Below are positions 1-11,231 of a stretch of 64,000 nucleotides of DNA, piece after piece. Each line of letters begins with the position of its first letter. The first letter of the stretch is position 1. The DNA lies in the NCBI GenBank assembly GCA_036346355.1, contig CM070591.1, forward strand, positions 18,398,001-18,462,000, read 5' to 3'. Both the position numbers and the translations under genes were made by a program. Source of the DNA: Rhipidocladum racemiflorum. Taxonomy: Eukaryota > Streptophyta > Magnoliopsida > Poales > Poaceae. Under the pieces are notes generated by a model. It worked only from the letters and a program-made list of their open reading frames with translations. It searched no databases and had not been told where the DNA came from.

Positions 1-12
1 CCCAGACTCTGA

Positions 13-480
13 GTGCGCCTAAGGCACACACGGCTTCTAGACAGGATAGACAAGCTAGAGAGTCTCCTGTTTTTGGACAGCGCATGGGGCTTGGTTTTCA
101 GGCTTCTACTTCTGATTTTCGCCCCAGAGCTGTCCCGACTCAGTCTTTCCGCCGTCCTTTTGATATTCCTCGTTTTTCCCATCGAGGTAGATATCAACGG
201 CGTGAGTTTGTTTTCCCCAGCGGGAGGTCTGGGCAGCATCAATGGGATGGTCCGGCCTTTGCACCTCGGCGGACCAACCCGGCACCTGTTCCCAGACGTC
301 CGACTGGAGCAGAGTCTGAGCTTGTGAGAGTCGAGTCACGGAGAGGTGCCATATTGCATTCTTCTACTCCGTTGATCAAGCTTTCGTTTATCGCACGCTT
401 GACTCAGTATTGGGTTCCTAGATCTGCACTGATCTATCCTGGTACTGAGACATCTGCTTTTTGCTCTCTTTGATTTTGGT
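13..480 (+). pseudogene. Remnant of copia gag C-terminus
   Basis: This stretch lies just before the protease and reads as low-complexity Arg/Ser/Pro-rich peptide in more than one frame. I see no zinc knuckle in it. Position alone suggests the C-terminal part of gag or the gag-protease spacer; the frame is not settled and stops interrupt it. Confidence 0.35.
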
Positions 481-483
481 CTA

Positions 484-1620
484 TAGGACAGGGAAGGGGG
501 AGGTTTGGATCGTAGACTCCGGCTGTTCTCGCCACATGACCGGAGACTCCCGTTAGTTTTCTTACCTGGACAGAGATCCCGGTGATGAGGTGATCACCTT
601 TGGGGATGCTGCGTCGGGTAGAGTCATCGCTAAAGGTACCGTCTGCATTAACGATCATTTCATTCTTAAGGACGTTGCCTTAGTCAGTAAGCTGCATCTC
701 AACTTGCTTTTTGTCTCTCAGCTTCTTGATGACGATTTCGAAGTCAATTTTAAGAGGAGCTCTTGTAGGATCCTCGATTCTTCTGGGGAGTTTGTTTGCG
801 GGATTTCTCATTTTGGGAGAGTCTTTCGTGCTGATTTTTCTTCTTCCTCTAGAGACTCTCTCCATTGCCTTATTGCTTCAGAGTCCCGTGATCTCTCCTT
901 TTAGCATAGGAGACTTGGTCACATTGGCTTTGATCATTTGATTCGAGTTAGCGGCCATGATCTCATTCGTGGCCTGCCTAAACTCAAGATAGTCAAAGAT
1001 GTTGTATGTTCTCCTTGCCGACATGGCAAGATGGTTGCTGCCTCCCATCCTCCAGTCACCCGAGTGATGACTGATGTACCAGGACAGCTGCTGCACATGG
1101 ACACTGTTGGTCCAGCTCGAGTGCAGTCAGCAGGTGGGAAGTGGTATATTCTTGTCATTGTCGATGATTTTTCGAGGTACTCTTGGGTGTTTTTCATGGC
1201 CTCGAAGGATGAGTCATTTTCACACTTCAGGGGTTTGGTCCATAGGTTGTCCGTTGATCTCCCAGGTGCCTTACGAGCGATCCGCAGTGACAATGGCACG
1301 AAGTTCAAGAACTCCAACTTTAGTAGCTTCTATGAGGAGTTAGGCTTAGAGCATCAGTTCTCCTCTCCCTACGTCCCTCAGCAAAATGGCATAGTGGAAA
1401 GGAAGAATAGGACCCTGGTTGAGATGGCCAGGACGATGCTAGACGAGTACAGTACTCCTAGGAAGTTTTGGGCTGAGGCTGTAGCTACTGCATGCCATGT
1501 TGCCAACAGAGTTTTTCTTAGGGCGCACTTGCACCGCACTTCTTATGAGTTGAGATATGGGCGAAAGCCCAGTGTGTCTCATTTTCTTTTTTTGGCTGCA
1601 AGTGCTTCTTCTTGAAGTCT
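484..1620 (+). pseudogene. copia protease and integrase, interrupted
   Basis: The protease active site is visible at about 505-535 as a VWIVDSGCSRHM-type motif (Asp-Ser-Gly). A stop follows a few codons later, and the frame then runs from 590 to 901. A TAG at 902-904 falls just before the histidines of the integrase zinc finger (HRRLGH) and probably replaces Trp. The integrase runs from about 905 to 1600 with its HHCC region (VVCSPCRHGK) and all three catalytic residues: Asp in HMDTVGP, Asp in RSDNGTKF and Glu in QQNGIVERKNR. Integrase cuts and joins the cDNA ends to the target. After 1615 the frame is lost and the integrase C-terminus is scrambled. Confidence 0.85.
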
Positions 1621-2107
1621 GGGAACCTAGATAAGTTTGAGTCACGCTCAGCTGACGGAATCTTTCTGGGTTACTCGATTTCTGCCCGTAGCTACAGGAT
1701 TTAGGCTGTAGACTTGGGTAGGATCATATAGACCTGTGAGGTGACCTTTGATGAGGCTAGTCCCGGTGCTAGACCAGACATTTCAGGCTCTTCTCCTCTT
1801 TCTCGGTCTATCTTCTCAGAGGAAGTTGATGATGGAGATGAAAGCGCCTTGCCTGATCCAGTCACCATTCTTGCTCGTGAGGTGCCTCCCATTTCCATAT
1901 CTGCACCTCAGGGAGATCAGTCCTTACCCTGAGACTCTTCAGCAGCTAGTGGCTCTGTTCCTACCTCTCCCACGCGAGGAGTAGAGGTCGCTTTTGCTTC
2001 TGTACCTCCCCGTCACATTCAGCAGGCTCATCCACCTGACCAGATCATTGGAGATCTGTTTGAGCGAGTCACTCGCTTTAAGTCAGCTCTGTCCACTTTC
2101 TGCCTCC

Positions 2108-3663
2108 AAGCTGCCTTTATTGCCTCTTTCGAGCCGAAGGATGTTTCTCATGCATTATCTAATGAGTCATGGGTTAATGCCATGCATGAGGAGCTTGAAA
2201 ACTTCGAGAGGAACAAAGTTTGGAAGCTTGTCGAGCCCCCTTCTGGTCACAACATCATCGGGACCAAATGAGTGTTCAAAAACAAGTAGAGTGAGGATGG
2301 GGTTGTAGTTAGAAACAAGGCTAGGCTAGTTGCTCAAGGTTTCTCTTAGGTCGAGGGTCTCGACTTCGAGGAGACTTTTGCCCCTGTAGCCAGACTAGAG
2401 GCCATCCGGATCCTGCTCGCATTCGCGGCATCCAAGGGCTTCAAGCTTTTTCAAATGGATGTCAAGAGTGCATTCCTCAATGGCTTCATTGAGGAAGAGG
2501 TGTATGTCAGACAGCCTCCAAGATTTGAGAACCCTAAGCACCCAAACCATGTCTTCAAGCTTTCCAAAGCTTTGTATGGACTTAAGCAAGCTCCACGAGC
2601 TTGGTATGAGAGGCTTAAGTCCTAACTCTTGAGTCATGGTTTTCATATGGGTCAAGTGGACAAGACTCTGTTCGTCAGACATTCTGATTCGGACTTTCTC
2701 TTAGTCCAAATCTATGTCGACGACATCATTTTCGGTGGTTCCTCACATTCGCTCGTTAATCAGTTCTCAGATGTGATGAGTACTGAGTTCGAGATGAGCA
2801 TGATGGGCGAGTTGAGCTACTTTCTTGGCTTCCAGATTAAGCAGACTCGGGAGGGTACATTCTTGCATCAAGGCAAGTATACTCGAGACCTCCTGAAGCG
2901 CTTTGACATGTGTGATGGAAAGCCAGTCATGACTCCTATGGCCACCACTGCTGTCCTCGAGCCTGACGAGGATGGTGAGCCAGTTGATCAGAAGGAGTTT
3001 TGGAGCATGATCGGCTCCCTTTTGTACCTCACTGCCTCGAGACCTGACATACATTTTTCTGTATGTCTTTGTGCTCGGTTTCAGGCTTCTCCCCGCGTCT
3101 CTCACTATCAGGCGGTGAAGCGCATCTTCAGGTACCTTCGAGCTACCATTGACTATGGTATCTGGTACTCTTCTTCCTCCTGTCTATCTCTAAGAGCCTT
3201 CTCCGATGCAGACTTTGCCGGCTGTAGGATAGATAGGAAGAGCACTTCTGGCACTTGCCAATTCATTGGCATTTCTCTTGTTTCTTGGTCATCTAGGAAG
3301 CAGTCCGGTGTTGCACAGTCCATCGCTGAGGCCGAGTATGTTGCTGCAACCAGTTGTTGTAGCCAGGTTCTCTGGATGAGATCGACCTTGCGGAACTTTG
3401 GGTTAGTAGCAGATTGTGTTCCACTTTTCTGTGATAACACGTCTACCATTCACATTGCTAAGAACCCAGTGCAACACTCTCGGACCAAGCACATTGACAT
3501 TCGCTATCACTTCCTTAGAGACCATGTGGAGAAGGATGACATAGTGCTCCAGTTTGTGGAGAGTGACCACCAGTTGGCTGACATTTTCACCAAGCCTTTG
3601 GATAGCTCCAGGTTTGTTGCCCTGAGAGGAGAGCTTGGGATTATGAGCCCATATGGCATATCT
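2108..3663 (+). pseudogene. copia reverse transcriptase and RNase H, four in-frame stops
   Basis: One frame runs from about 2108 to the stop at 3664. Reverse transcriptase landmarks are the ARLVAQGFS and QMDVKSAFLNG motifs near 2320-2475, ALYGLKQAPRAW near 2570, and the catalytic YVDDIIFG near 2714. RNase H follows with SDADFAG, DRKSTSG, AEAEYVA and the C-terminal TKHIDIRYH and LADIFTKPL. It would copy element RNA to DNA and degrade the template. Nonsense codons stand at 2269 (TGA), 2287 (TAG), 2347 (TAG) and 2623 (TAA). From 2626 to 3663 the frame is open. The final codons are followed at once by the first polypurine tract. Confidence 0.92.
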
Positions 3664-3664
3664 T

Positions 3665-5579
3665 GAGGGGGAGCTAGTTTGTATTATATGTTCTTATGTA
3701 TATTCAGCTTTCCTTTCTCTTTCTGGGTATCTTTGGGATGGTTTTCATTTGGTTGAGTCCACTTCACCTAGACTTCTAGCATGCCTCAGCATGGACCTCT
3801 CACCTTATGCTTTATGGTGCTATTCCTCTCTTCTTCCCGGTTGAGCTCACTCACAGTCTTTTAGGTCTAGCAGGTGTTGGGCCCCCTGGGTAGACAGGGT
3901 CTGTGTTTGCTCCTGGGTTGGATTTGGAGATGTAGCTTTCCTATATAAGTCATATGGGGAAGGTGAGAGCAAGTCTGAGTGTTAGTGTTTCTCTTCATGT
4001 TATGTATGCTCCTAGACTACCCATTTATCAGTTTCTTGATTCCTTCTCCTCATTTCTGTCTTTCTGGTTTCAGTTGAGTTCAATTCGTCTTTTTGAATCT
4101 AAAATTGCTAATAACTCAACTTGAATCAGATTTTGTGCTTAATCGACTCACTTGTTGAGGGGGAGCTTGGAATTGATTCTCTTGCATTGCATATAGACTT
4201 GTTTTTCATTTACGAGCTTTGTCTATTATGCAATTGATAAAATTGAGATATGTTGCACCTAGCTACTTTTCTGAAGATATTTGCTAATCTAGGTCATATC
4301 CAATTTGGTATATCATGTGAAACTAGCCAACATTTTAAAATTGAGCTTTCCTGAAAACTTGATGAAACTTGGCTTTTACTTGCTATACTTCTTCACTAGA
4401 TGCTTATGCCATGCTTATTGAAATAGTGGGTTTCTACTAGAGTCCCTAGAGCAACTTGGGTTAGCTACATTATTTCATTCTAGAATCCTCAACAATGCTC
4501 ATGAATCTAAGTGCTAAAAATACAAATTGACTTTTGTGCTAAAATTGAACTCAACACTCTTCATTCATGAGACTGCTTCCCATTGCACTTGGGATGAACT
4601 TGGAATGAAGTGTGTATGACCAAAACCACTCTTTTAAGCTTCTTGCTTCAGATGGTTGCTAATGGCTTGAGTCAATACACCGAAAAATGCAAAAAGAACT
4701 AGAGGAAGAGAGTGATGCCTAGGAGACCTATGTCGATGGCTCCTAGTCGAGGTTGTGTTTCTCTGGGATAAACTCTCTAAACCCTCAAAGGTTTGTGGAG
4801 GAGACTGAAGCTTAGGAGGCCTTTGTCGATGGCTCCTAGTCGAGGATGTGTTTCACTAAGCCTAACTCTCTCATACCGCTTTATGAGCATTAATCTAAAA
4901 ATTTGCATTTAAAGAGATGATTGAGCATGAGGCTTCTCTTATGGACTTGTATTTTCCCAAAGTGTTGACTAGGTTGAACTCTAGTATATCCATTTGCTCG
5001 TTCGGTTGGCTTTGCTTCTAGTCTTGAAGTTATGCTAAGTGTTGCTATTGTTGAAATCATGCCAAAGTAATATAACTTCTTTTGAGCTAGTTAGCAAAAA
5101 TTGAAACATGCCATTGGATATGACTTAGGATGACATAATCTAAACTTGAGTAGTTTGGTGTCATACTTTGTCTAAGTGGTCACTTGCATAATCCTCAAAG
5201 CTCTTCTAGGTTGCATTTCATCCAAAAATTGTTCTCTTGATGCCTATATTGCCAAAAGGGGAGAAAACGTAGAAAAGGCATCTTAGAATTAAAAAAAATG
5301 CTTTCTCATGATCATGTTGAACAATTGTCCTTGCATTTGGATCATGAGTAATATTGAGCTTTTTGAGAGATTTCTTGGTTTTTGGAGCTCTTGTTGAAAA
5401 ATTGTCCTTTCAAGTGTTGAGCTCTAAAAATCTTCTCAACTATTTGGTCATGAGCTTTCTTTCTCTTTTAATTGGACCAAATATGATTTTTGCAATCAAA
5501 TTGCTTTCTCTTACTTCGTTTTCAAACTCAAATTTATGCCTTTTGTGTGGTTTGTTAATATACTCATCAAGGGGGAGAT
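3665..5579 (+). promoter_or_regulatory. Non-coding 3' region with four polypurine tracts
   Basis: Polypurine tracts prime plus-strand DNA synthesis. Four are visible: GAGGGGGAGCT at 3665-3675, GAGGGGGAGCT at 4157-4167, AAAAGGGGAGAA near 5254-5265, and AAGGGGGAGATT at 5569-5580, the last touching the LTR. No convincing ORF lies in these 1.9 kb, so there is no env-like gene here. The stretch at 3700-4050 contains CCTATATAAG near 3942 and could be an older inserted LTR piece, but I cannot find its ends. Confidence 0.75.
4711..4880 (+). repeat. Two-copy tandem duplication
   Basis: Two imperfect units of about 85-90 bases share TGTCGATGGCTCCTAGTCGA and flanking AGGAG and AACTCTCT segments. They lie between the second and third polypurine tracts and look like a local duplication in the element. 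Confidence 0.7.
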
Positions 5580-7191
5580 TGAAGGACCATGTGGAGGTCC
5601 ATCCATATTTGTGATGAGTATTTGACTTTATTTGAGCAAGGTGTGCTCAGGTTTGAGTTTGATTTGACTCAGTATTGCATGTTTGAATTAATGATAATTG
5701 TGGACTAACATGCAGGAAGAAAAAGGTATGTGCATTGTGGTATGTGCAAAATGGTTTGTTCCTTGTGGTACAGGTTCCTGAGGCAGCTATGGTCGTTGGT
5801 GAGTACCGAGACTAGGTTGGGAGAACCGAGGTCCGCAGCGGTCGAGGATGCCGACGAGATGGTTGGGCTCGAACCAGGATCACTTAGATGTCATGGAAAT
5901 GGACTTGAGGTGGCTCAAGGTTTCCGGTTCGGGTTGGAGGCTCGAGGAGGAGGAAACTGAGCAGTCAAGTCCGGCGGATGAAGGCCCGTTGCATCGGGTT
6001 GATCGGGTTGTGTTTAAAACCCATGTATGGCCAATGTGGCCCATGTAAATCCCATGTGTGGGGTGAAATGAGAGGGTTAATCCTAGCCCTTGGTGGAGTG
6101 CCCTAGGGTTTGGGACTCATTCAAGTGTGGTAGGTGGCCCTAGAGTAGTATAAATAGAGGGGGAGGGGTGTCCTCCCTCACTTGAAGGTTTGAGTTGCTC
6201 CTTTGAGCTTTGCCCACATGAAGTGAGGCTTTGTAAACCTTCCAACCAGAAAATACAAAGATTTTCTTTACATTTTTGTGAATTTAAATTCCGTATTTAC
6301 ATTATGTCTTTACTTTACGTAATTTAAATTCAGCATTTACTTTCCCGCATGTAAATTCTCGCAATTTACTTTCTCGCAATTTGGTTTTGCCTCCTCTCCT
6401 TCTAAATGCTATTGATCAAGGATGTCTTGAGGGTGCTCATTTGGTTTTACATCTTTCTTGCACCCTAGGATAGACTAGAGATCAAGTTTCTATCAAGATT
6501 GCAAATCTGTCATGAACTTGTTCTTCGCGCAGCAGTCAGTCTTTGATTTTTAGAAAAATATAGAAAAATCCTTTTTGATTGATTCTTATTGGAGCAAGTG
6601 CGTGGCTCATATATCCATCTGTGTAAAAAGTTTGGAGTCCACTGGTTGAACCATTTTGGAGCTATGAGGTGAAAACCTAGCCCCAAAATTCCTGATTGAA
6701 GATCCTGACTGTTCGTAGTCCTTGAATTGTCCTGATTTTTATATAAGGCTTTTGGTGGTGATTTTTGGTGCAGTACTTCAAGACTCATATTCTCACAGGG
6801 TGAAAAATTTCCAAAAATTTTGAAGCAACATAAGTCCACCATCCACCTGCTCTAAGTGAGGACAATTCCTGAAAAATTGGCTTTTGCTTTTCTAAAAAAG
6901 GCTTTTGTGTTTTGGCTTGATCTCTTTTAGAAAAGAAGTATTTGAATTGATCCCTATTTGCTTTGGATACTTGACAATCAGGATTGTGATTTAAAAATCC
7001 CTCACATGATTCATGGTTCTCATCCATGTAAGCTAGGGATACACATAGTTGTCTAGTCGTTCCCGATTTTGCGGGTTTTGAGATTTTGAGGAGCACCGAG
7101 TTTCTTTGCGGGATTGTTTGGAGTACGTTGAGTAGGGGATAATTTTATTTGGGATCATTCACCCCCCTCTGATCGCCATCTCGGTCTTTCA
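5580..7191 (+). repeat. 3' LTR of the first Sirevirus-type element
   Basis: It begins TGAAGGACC straight after the last polypurine tract and ends GGTCTTTCA, an imperfect terminal inverted repeat. Length is 1612 bases. It has a TATA box at 6149 and, near its end, the run TTCACCCCCCTCTGAT that recurs in the other copia LTRs of this window. At 7192 gypsy coding sequence begins. The 5-base target duplication would be AGATG (7192-7196); the partner copy lies left of the window. Confidence 0.85.
6149..6156 (+). promoter_or_regulatory. LTR TATA box
   Basis: TATAAATA followed by AGAGGGGGAGG, about 570 bases into the LTR, the usual context of a plant LTR promoter. Confidence 0.6.
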
Positions 7192-7842
7192 AGATGCCCT
7201 GGAGCCCTGGGGTTGTACGAATGGACGGTCATGACGTTCGGGTTAAAAAATGCTGGCGCCACGTACCGACACGCCATGAACCTGATCTTCCACGAGTTAA
7301 TCAGCCATATTGTTGAAATCTACATTGATGATGTTGTCGTAAAATCAAAAGACAATTGGCAACATTTAACCAAGTTCGACCTGACCTTCAACTCAGCTAA
7401 ATTTGTCAAAAGACAAGTTATAGTCGATTTCATCACAGGTGGCGAAACTACGACTGGATTAGTCGACATCGCCCCTTGGCAGTTGAATTTTGACGGGCCT
7501 GTGTGCCGAGAAGGCGATGGTATCGGCGTAGTCATTATCTCATCGAAGGGGCATAACTTTGAATTTGCATATCGGCTCAATAGCCGATGCTCTAATAATC
7601 AGACCAAATACGAAGCTCTGCTCAAAGGTCTACAACTGCTGGAAGGCATCGGAGTGAGCCATGTCAAGGTATTCGGGAATTCATTGCTGATTGTACAACA
7701 AGTCAAAGGGGGATTCAGATGTAACGACGAAACATTAGCACAATACCTAGAGCAATGCCTTCAGTATATCAGGTCATTCACAACATTCTCCATCGAGCAC
7801 ATCCCTAGAGAATTGAACGATAGGGCCAACTTGTTGGCATAG
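7192..7842 (+). pseudogene. gypsy reverse transcriptase joined by deletion to archaeal-type RNase H
   Basis: The frame opens at the first base after the Sirevirus LTR with RCPGALGLYEW, the middle of a gypsy reverse transcriptase, then FGLKNAGATY and the catalytic IYIDDVVVKSK. About eight residues later the frame jumps to TKFDLTFNSAKF, the linker before the second RNase H, so the rest of the polymerase and the first RNase H are missing in frame. The second RNase H follows (NFDGPVCREGDGIG, QTKYEALLKGL, LLIVQQVKGGF). A TAG at 7840-7842 ends the frame where related proteins read Gln (LAQQASGY). It cannot make a working polymerase. Confidence 0.85.
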
Positions 7843-9130
7843 CAGGCATCCGGATACAAAAATTATAGCCAACACGATATGATCGAATCGGTTGATAAGG
7901 CAGTAATGTGTGCTGACCTCGCCGACTGGAGGACGGAGATTTGGAATTATCTGATGGATCCATCTAAGCCGGTCGCACGAAAAGTCAGGCAGCAAGCTCT
8001 AAAATATGTCGTGTTGGAAGAGACACTATATTTCCGGACAATGGAAGGATTACTTCTAAGGTGCCTGGGAGCCGATGAGGCAAAGGTAGCAATGGGCAAA
8101 GTTCACGAAGGGATTTGTGGATCTCACCAATCGGCTCACAAGATGAAATGGATGTTGAGACAAACAGGGTATTACTGGCCGACGATGCTAGAGGATTGTT
8201 TAATATATTACAAAGGGTGTCAGACATGTCAGAAATTTGGAAACGTGCAGCTTGCGCCAGCATCGGCTATACATCTGATTACGAAACCTTAGCCATTCCG
8301 CGGATGGGGGATAGACGTAATCGGCCAGATATTCCCTACGTCAGGCAAAGGCCACAAATTTATCCTCGCGGCGACGGATTATTTTTCGAAGTGGGTGGAA
8401 GCCATACCCCTCAAGAAGGTTACCAGTGTTGAAGTGATAAACTTTGTTAATGAACACATCGTACATCGGTTTGGTATTCCACAGACCATCACGACCGATC
8501 AAGGGACCGTGTTCATGTCCAATGAATTCCAAACCTTCACGAAGAGTCTAGGCATCAAGTTCTTTAACTCTTCACCCTATTACGCTCAGGCTAATGGACA
8601 ATCCGAGTCTTCTAACAAAACTCTAATCAAACTGATAAAAAAAGATGGATGAAAAACCAAGGAAGTGGCACTCGACATTATCAGAGGCATTGTGGGCATA
8701 TCGGCTATCATACCACGGATCGACCAAGTTGTCCCCATTTCAGTTGGTATATGGGCAAGAAGGCGTATTGCCCGTGAAAATAAACATCAATTCCCTAAGG
8801 GTGGCCGGACAAAATAATTTATCGACTAACGAATACAGAGAACTTATGCTTGATGGTCTAGATGATTTGGCAGAAACCAGATTGATTACATTAGATCGGC
8901 TTAAAAGGAACAAAGAAAGGGTTGCCAGGGCGTATAACAAGAAGGTTGTGCCAAAGTCATTCAATGAAGCTGATCTAGTATGGAAAACCATATTGCCAAT
9001 CAGATCTAATGAAAGCCAATTTGGTAAATGGTCACCAACGTGGGAAGGATCATATAAGATAAATCGGCTTGTCGACAAAAATTCATATATACTGGAAACA
9101 CTCGAAGGATTAGTACTACCAAAGGCAATC
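7843..9130 (+). pseudogene. gypsy integrase, interrupted (last codons at 14278-14328)
   Basis: The zinc-binding HHCC domain is seen at about 8100-8250 (GGICGSHQSAHKM-like, CQTCQKFGN). The catalytic core has Asp after GWGID near 8316, Asp in TTDQGTVF and Glu in ANGQSESSNK. Defects: TAG at 8290-8292 for Trp (TKP-stop-PFRGWG) and a frameshift in the A-run near 8637-8644, after which the C-terminal domain continues to 9130 (KWHSTLSEALWAYR, FQLVYGQEGVLPV). At 9130 the inserted LTR breaks the frame. Past it, at 14275-14328, the frame resumes and ends with NGKYLKTYYPSVW and a TGA, the normal end of Tat-lineage pol. Confidence 0.87.
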
Positions 9131-9224
9131 TGTGAAATCATGTGCTGAAAAATTGGCTTAAAGAATTGAATTTGAAAAATGTGTTTTGTGCATGTGTTCG
9201 ACAATTTGACAAGAAACAGTGTCT

Positions 9225-9805
9225 CTTTAGCGCCGGACTGAATTTCAGAAAAACAATAAGTTTTCCTTTGGCGTCGGACCATTTTTGTGTTTGCGTCGGA
9301 CAAAATTCTTTGGTCCGCCATTAATGTCTATTGCGCCGGATCATTTTTGTTGTTGACGCTGGACCAATTTCTTTGGTCCGTGGTGAACGAGATTTTACAC
9401 TATGATTTTCGCATCTACGCCGAACCAAATTTTCCTTTGGTGCCGGACCAAAATTCCAAAGCAATTGTGTCGGATCAATTTTTTTGAAAAACAGTAAGGT
9501 TCTATGTTACGCCGGATCATGCACGCCGGACCAAATTTTCGGTTCGTCATGAACGCATTTTTTTTACCGTTGATTTTGCATGTACGCCTGATCAAAAATT
9601 TGGTCCGTCGTGAACTGGTTTTTGATGGCTGTTTTTACGTATACGCCGGACCAAATATTTTTTAGTCCGCCGTGAACATTGTTTTGAACGTGTTTTTGCG
9701 CTGGATCAACTTGACAAGTAACAAAGACTTTCACGTGTACGCCGGACCGAGTTTTTGGTCCGTCGTGAGTTGCGCCGGACCGGTGTTTGGTCCGGCGTGA
9801 ATGGT
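9225..9805 (+). repeat. Palindromic CGCCGGACC repeats in the solo LTR
   Basis: About fourteen degenerate units of the type CGCCGGACCAAA...TTTGGTCCGNCG occur in 580 bases. The last is nearly perfect: GCCGGACC, a 7-base loop GGTGTTT, then GGTCCGGC (about 9775-9797). The form, an 8-base stem with a 7-base loop, is like the palindrome known from Sirevirus LTRs. Confidence 0.8.
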
Positions 9806-10158
9806 CTTTTGCTCGATTAGGGTTTTTAGCAATTTTGGAATTGAATTTTGGTTTGAATTTGAGATTATGAAATTCATGAGAATTTCATGATGCTTGTTTT
9901 GAAGTGGACTTTATGCAATGCTCGTGTGAGTAGTTGCTTGGATTGACTTTGAGTCAAGTCGTGGACTTGTGCTCGGATTCGTTTCTTGTTTGCTCATGTG
10001 CAGGTATTGCTCAAGGACGAACGTGGTCGATGACAGGACCGGAACTAGGTTCATGAAGGAACTGAGGTTTGGGACTAGGTTTAGGGAGGAACCGAGGTCT
10101 TGGTGGTCAAGGATGTCATGCGGGACTTTCGAGCTAAGAGAATGGTGCACATGAAGAA

Positions 10159-10370
10159 TGGTTAGTCACGTGAGTATGGCATGGTGGCCGTACGCGTGCA
10201 AGAGTTGTTAGTCACGTGAGTATGGCTGGGCTGCTATACGGGTGCAAGAGCTATATTTGGCCAGGTTGGGCCAAGTGGAGTTGTGTTGAATACATACTCT
10301 TTCTAGGATTAGGAGTGGGACTCCTTCTAGGATTAGGAGTGGGACTCCTTCTAGGATTAGGAATTGTATT
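10159..10370 (+). repeat. Two blocks of short tandem repeats upstream of the LTR TATA box
   Basis: At 10159-10255 a unit beginning GTTAGTCACGTGAGTATGG occurs twice and carries a G-box core CACGTG. At 10298-10370 the 24-base unit CTTCTAGGATTAGGAGTGGG plus ACTC is repeated nearly three times. The TATA box follows at 10394. Position suggests promoter elements, an inference. Confidence 0.7.
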
Positions 10371-10393
10371 CAGGACTCTATGTGTTTACTCTG

Positions 10394-10401
10394 TATAAAT
10401 A
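10394..10401 (+). promoter_or_regulatory. TATA box of the solo LTR
   Basis: TATAAATA followed by GGGGGAGGCGCC, in the same setting as the TATA box at 6149. Confidence 0.6.
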
Positions 10402-11042
10402 GGGGGAGGCGCCTCCTGTTTATGCAATCCAGACATTGAGAGCATAGAGCTCTGTTTTAGGGTTTTGTACTCTTTTGATGGGAATACTTTAGACAAAAGA
10501 AATAAAGATCAATTCTTCCAGATCCTTGCGTGCTACAGTAATCGCGTTGCTACAGTGTTTCCTGTTTTGGTTCTTGCTTGCATGCTTGTTCTGGTTCTAG
10601 ATTGGTTTTTGTTCTTTGAGTTCATCTTGATTTGATCCATCAAAAACCTTTCTAGGGTATTGATTTAGAGTTCCTCAAAGTTTAGTTGATTAATCTTTTG
10701 TCGTTCTTGATTAATCTAAAAGTTTTGATTAGATCAGTTTTCGTCAAGTTTTGTCACAGCAAGCTTACGAGGCTCATAACTTTTGATCCGTACGTACGAT
10801 CAAGTTGATTCTTTTTGGGTTCGATTCGTATTGGAATCTAGTATCTTTTTTCCAAATTTTAGATCGATCCGACGACTGGATCTCCGGGAATTTGCGTTTT
10901 ACCAAACGTCTTTCAATCTATTTTTGTCGAATACGAGGCAATTGTTTGGTTTTAGTTTGGGGTGAACTTTTAATAGATCAAAGATTTAGTTTTAGATTCC
11001 ACACAATCATTCATCCCACCCTCTGATTGCTATATTCGTATA

Positions 11043-11231
11043 TGTAGGACCGAATATAGCAATCAGAGGGGGGGTGAATGATTGTGCGGAAGCTAAAACC
11101 AAATTCTTGATCTATTAAAAGTTTACCCCAAAATAGAACCAAATAATTGCCTCGTTTTCGAAAAAGACAGAATGATAGAGGTTTGGTAAAACGAGAATTC
11201 CCGGTGGTAAAACGAGAATTCCCGGAGATCC
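11043..11231 (-). repeat. Antisense LTR end (U5) at the left terminus
   Basis: This is the reverse complement of the type of sequence at about 10875-11037 in the surrounding LTR. Shared pieces include GTGAATGATTGTG, the run GATCTATTAAAAGTTTACCCC, and AATTCCCGGAGATCC. Within it GGTAAAACGAGAATTCCCGG is duplicated (about 11184-11226). With the flanking LTR it forms an inverted repeat of nearly 190 bases per arm. Confidence 0.8.

Larger units (their letters stand above)
1..7191 (+). mobile_element. Ty1/copia retrotransposon, Sirevirus type, cut by the window start
   Basis: The domain order protease, integrase, reverse transcriptase, RNase H on the plus strand is that of Ty1/copia. After pol there are about 1.9 kb without coding, holding four polypurine tracts, then a 1.6-kb LTR. 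Repeated polypurine tracts before the 3' LTR are a known trait of Sireviruses, so I place it there by inference. The 5' LTR, primer binding site and most of gag lie outside the window. The right end is exact: the LTR closes at 7191 and a gypsy reverse transcriptase frame starts at 7192. Several stops in pol show that it is dead. Confidence 0.88.

Noticed and set aside
3700..4050. A separate LTR inserted after the first pol gene
   Set aside because: CCTATATAAG near 3942 and the composition suggest it, but I could not find TG/CA ends or a target duplication.
5354..5614. ORF with hydrophobic stretches before the first LTR, as an env-like protein
   Set aside because: It runs through the polypurine tract into the LTR, and its residues reflect T-rich sequence.
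9225..9805. Regularly spaced repeats resembling a CRISPR array
   Set aside because: The units are degenerate palindromes with irregular spacing inside a plant LTR; no cas genes and no unique spacers. The same holds for 60446-60900.
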